Made by a program: the position numbers and the translations under genes. Under the pieces are notes generated by a model. That model ran no database searches. It was not told where the DNA came from and saw nothing but the letters and a program-made list of their open reading frames with translations. Source: an uncultured Treponema sp. (GTDB lineage: Bacteria; Spirochaetota; Spirochaetia; Treponematales; Treponemataceae). Taken from it: a stretch of 14,878 nt of DNA. Of the stretch, positions 14,001-14,878 are shown piece after piece; positions within the stretch are counted from its first letter, which is position 1, and every line of letters starts with the position of its first letter. Location: assembly GCA_945833725.1 (NCBI GenBank), contig CAMAFU010000021.1:1-14878 (forward strand), read 5' to 3'.

Positions 14001-14736
14001 GACAGTCCTGAGCTTCCCAATCTTCCTTTTCGACATAATGAATGTCATTTGTAACAACAAGGGGAATATCAAGTTCCCTGGCAAGGGCAATAAGTTTTTT
14101 GTTGACTATTTTCTGATCTTCCAGCCCATGATCCTGAATTTCAATATAATAATGATCAGGCCCAAAAAGATTTTTATACTTTAATGCCAGTTCCTTTGCT
14201 TCATCATCCTTTCCAGCAAGAAGAAGCTGCGGCAGTTCCCCTGCAATACAGGCCGAAAGACAAATCAACCCTTCGTGATATTTTTCCAGCAGCTCAAAAT
14301 CAATTCTCGGTTTGTACCATGTACCTTCAGTATAAGCCAGAGAAGAAAGCCAGCACATATTTTTGTAACCAGTCTGATTTTCGCATAAAAGAATAAGATG
14401 AAAATATCTGGCCTGCCTGTCGCCGTCTTCTCCTTTATGGCTGTAGGGAACAGAATTTTTTTCAAGATGAGAGCCAAAAGCCACATAAAATTCTTCGCCT
14501 ACAATAGGATTTATTCCGTTTACATGGCAAAGTTTTTCAAAATTCAATGCGCCGAACATATTGCCGTGGTCTGTTAAAGCCAGCGCCTTCATATTTAATT
14601 TTTTTGCTTTTGCCACAAGGTCATCAATTTTTGCACAGGAATCAAGAAGAGAATAATCTGAGTGAACATGAAGATGAACAAAATTAGACTCAGGAGTTCC
14701 CTCCGGTGCATCAGGAAATACATGATAATCAGCCAT
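11044..14736 (-). CDS. dnaE: DNA polymerase III alpha subunit
   Basis: The 1230-residue catalytic subunit of the replicative polymerase (C-family). Seen directly: the N-terminal PHP domain with H-L-H-V-H-S-D (21-27) and L-T-D-H-G-N (54-59), the nucleotide-binding G-P-G-R-G-S-G-A-G-S-L-V loop, catalytic aspartates Asp445 and Asp447 in P-D-F-D-V-D-M-D and the third, Asp605, in V-K-F-D-Y-L-G-L, Y-Q-E-Q-V-M with G-G-A-D-M-L-R-R-A-M-G-K-K, an HhH region, and a C-terminal OB fold with beta-clamp-binding segments. PHP metal ligands appear kept, so the domain may be active. Length is somewhat above E. coli DnaE (1160). No intein or frameshift is present. The start has a near-perfect GAGGTGAT ribosome site 3 bases before the ATG at 14736. 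It is the first gene of the likely operon dnaE-yggT-recG. Confidence 0.97.
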   Translation of the reverse strand: MADYHVFPDAPEGTPESNFVHLHVHSDYSLLDSCAKIDDLVAKAKKLNMKALALTDHGNMFGALNFEKLCHVNGINPIVGEEFYVAFGSHLEKNSVPYSHKGEDGDRQARYFHLILLCENQTGYKNMCWLSSLAYTEGTWYKPRIDFELLEKYHEGLICLSACIAGELPQLLLAGKDDEAKELALKYKNLFGPDHYYIEIQDHGLEDQKIVNKKLIALARELDIPLVVTNDIHYVEKEDWEAQDCLRCIGFKKNMTEAHQQMGNSPEWYFKTEDEMKALFPELPDAYENTMKIASMCNLTIHQYSTQELKGTLPRFELPVEFQTHSDYTKNQDDYMRFLVEKGLRDRYGTITPKIRQRCEYEMGIILKMGFSGYFLIVWEFINWAKSDYDNVNKRPKPRMPIGPGRGSGAGSLVAYCLTITDIDPFRYNLIFERFLNPERVSMPDFDVDMDFDYRQDIIQHTRDLYGDKKVGHIVTFGTLKPKNVIADVGRTLGIPLSEVNMLKSKVSENLKAKLKNCFEPANDKFPDGGQLAEFRHDPRYEKLFDLALKLEGCKRNTGLHASGMVIGLSELPDWAPVFMDSKTGKVGVQYTMDIIEPCGLVKFDYLGLKTLSLIRYAETIINKHRKDGEEIFDCTKISETDKKAFELFKRGDSAAVFQFESPGMQKILRQFQPEKLEDLVALNALYRPGPMDYIPNYINGKWKPETIHYPDPCLEDILKETYGVMVYQEQVMQVSQRIAGFSLGGADMLRRAMGKKKKEVLMGKKKEFIEGAIAQGFTKEHADEIFEIMVPFAGYGFNKSHAAAYSVLAYRTGWLKANYPAEFMAANLTNEISSTDGLPAYIAESRRIGICVDPPDVNRSDAIFDVVDGHIVFGFKGIKGMGDGAAKAIVAEREANGPFKDFMDFLERLLQVKEDIIDEETGAKKGEKLAINKKAVEVLIKCGGFDNLGQNRPTLLNNLDRAFSYTEKKLSGGEDGQISLFENTGVQEYADFKFEEVEDCSKMDKLNMELELIGCYVSGHPLDDYRQAYERASLNSLNFNREAKFAKQLSDSLSPEGNRWGASRGKDYVAIGLLVELRSTITKNGKSMAFAKLQDFNGFINLVFFSKTWETLSSKIENDKVYAFKGKINTSREEASFVVDSMEEPEILQNRAVQEVHILMEDGCSQKEQIFGLREFLFGNSGNCSVYFHINAEKKSYTVKANAQIAVPGTKEFLNSLKNQAFVKDAWAV

Positions 14737-14764
14737 AAAATCACCTCAAGTTTTTTACCATTTG

Positions 14765-14773
14765 ATTTTAGCA
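14765..14773 (-). promoter_or_regulatory. Possible extended -10 promoter of dnaE
   Basis: On the minus strand, TGCTAAAAT reads as an extended -10 (TGnTAtAAT type) 29 bases before the dnaE start. No good -35 lies at the usual distance, which is tolerable for extended -10 promoters. The remaining upstream sequence to the window edge shows no gene. Confidence 0.3.
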
Positions 14774-14878
14774 GAAATCATCAAAAAATTTAAGTAAACA
14801 AGCATCGAATGACAGGGGAAAGACAAAAGTCCGCCGTTTGCAAAAAGAAATATTCTAATCGATTTTTATTGACGGTTA

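Overview
The window is a low-GC bacterial chromosome segment with ordinary housekeeping genes, almost all complete. Nothing in it names the species. The mix of genes, the Bacteroidota-flavoured short sigma factor, the two-domain YggT protein and the A/T-rich codon use suggest a host-associated spirochaete, probably Treponema. That is an inference, not a proven assignment. I see no rRNA, tRNA, CRISPR array, insertion sequence or prophage.

Layout. 1-60: the last 19 codons of an unidentified plus-strand gene, followed by a copy of a dispersed palindromic repeat (90-120) and a bidirectional terminator (162-201). 207-2712: two minus-strand genes, a diacylglycerol/lipid-kinase-family protein and adenylosuccinate lyase (purB). 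2713-3304: a 592-base divergent intergenic region with the purB promoter, a plus-strand promoter and a structured leader. 3305-4981: a plus-strand AMP-forming acyl-CoA synthetase with a strong terminator. 5077-5107: the second copy of the dispersed repeat, inverted. 5136-5975: a minus-strand group 2 sigma-70 factor. 6199-6693: a minus-strand YbaK-type Cys-tRNA deacylase. 6901-8118: a divergent plus-strand CobW-family GTPase with a histidine-rich metal-binding stretch. 8213-14736: a probable minus-strand operon dnaE - yggT - recG (replicative polymerase, membrane protein, fork-remodelling helicase), with yggT and recG likely translationally coupled.

Most notable signal. The sigma factor gene is preceded by a close match to a sigma-54 (RpoN) promoter (TTGGCACG...TTGCA, 6029-6045, minus strand) about 55 bases before its start codon. 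Three near-identical 13-mers, two of them forming a 15-bp inverted repeat, lie 95-161 bases upstream of the predicted transcription start, where enhancer-binding activators usually sit. This would be an RpoN-to-alternative-sigma cascade, parallel to the known RpoN-RpoS pathway of Borrelia but driving a different-looking sigma factor. Two other genes (purB and ybaK) have -35/-10 promoters placed so that transcription should start at, or one base before, the A of the start codon, which suggests leaderless mRNAs. The remaining points concern repeats and RNA structure in the intergenic regions.

Several start codons were moved to internal ATGs from Shine-Dalgarno or promoter evidence: purB 2712, acyl-CoA synthetase 3305, sigma factor 5975, recG 10360.
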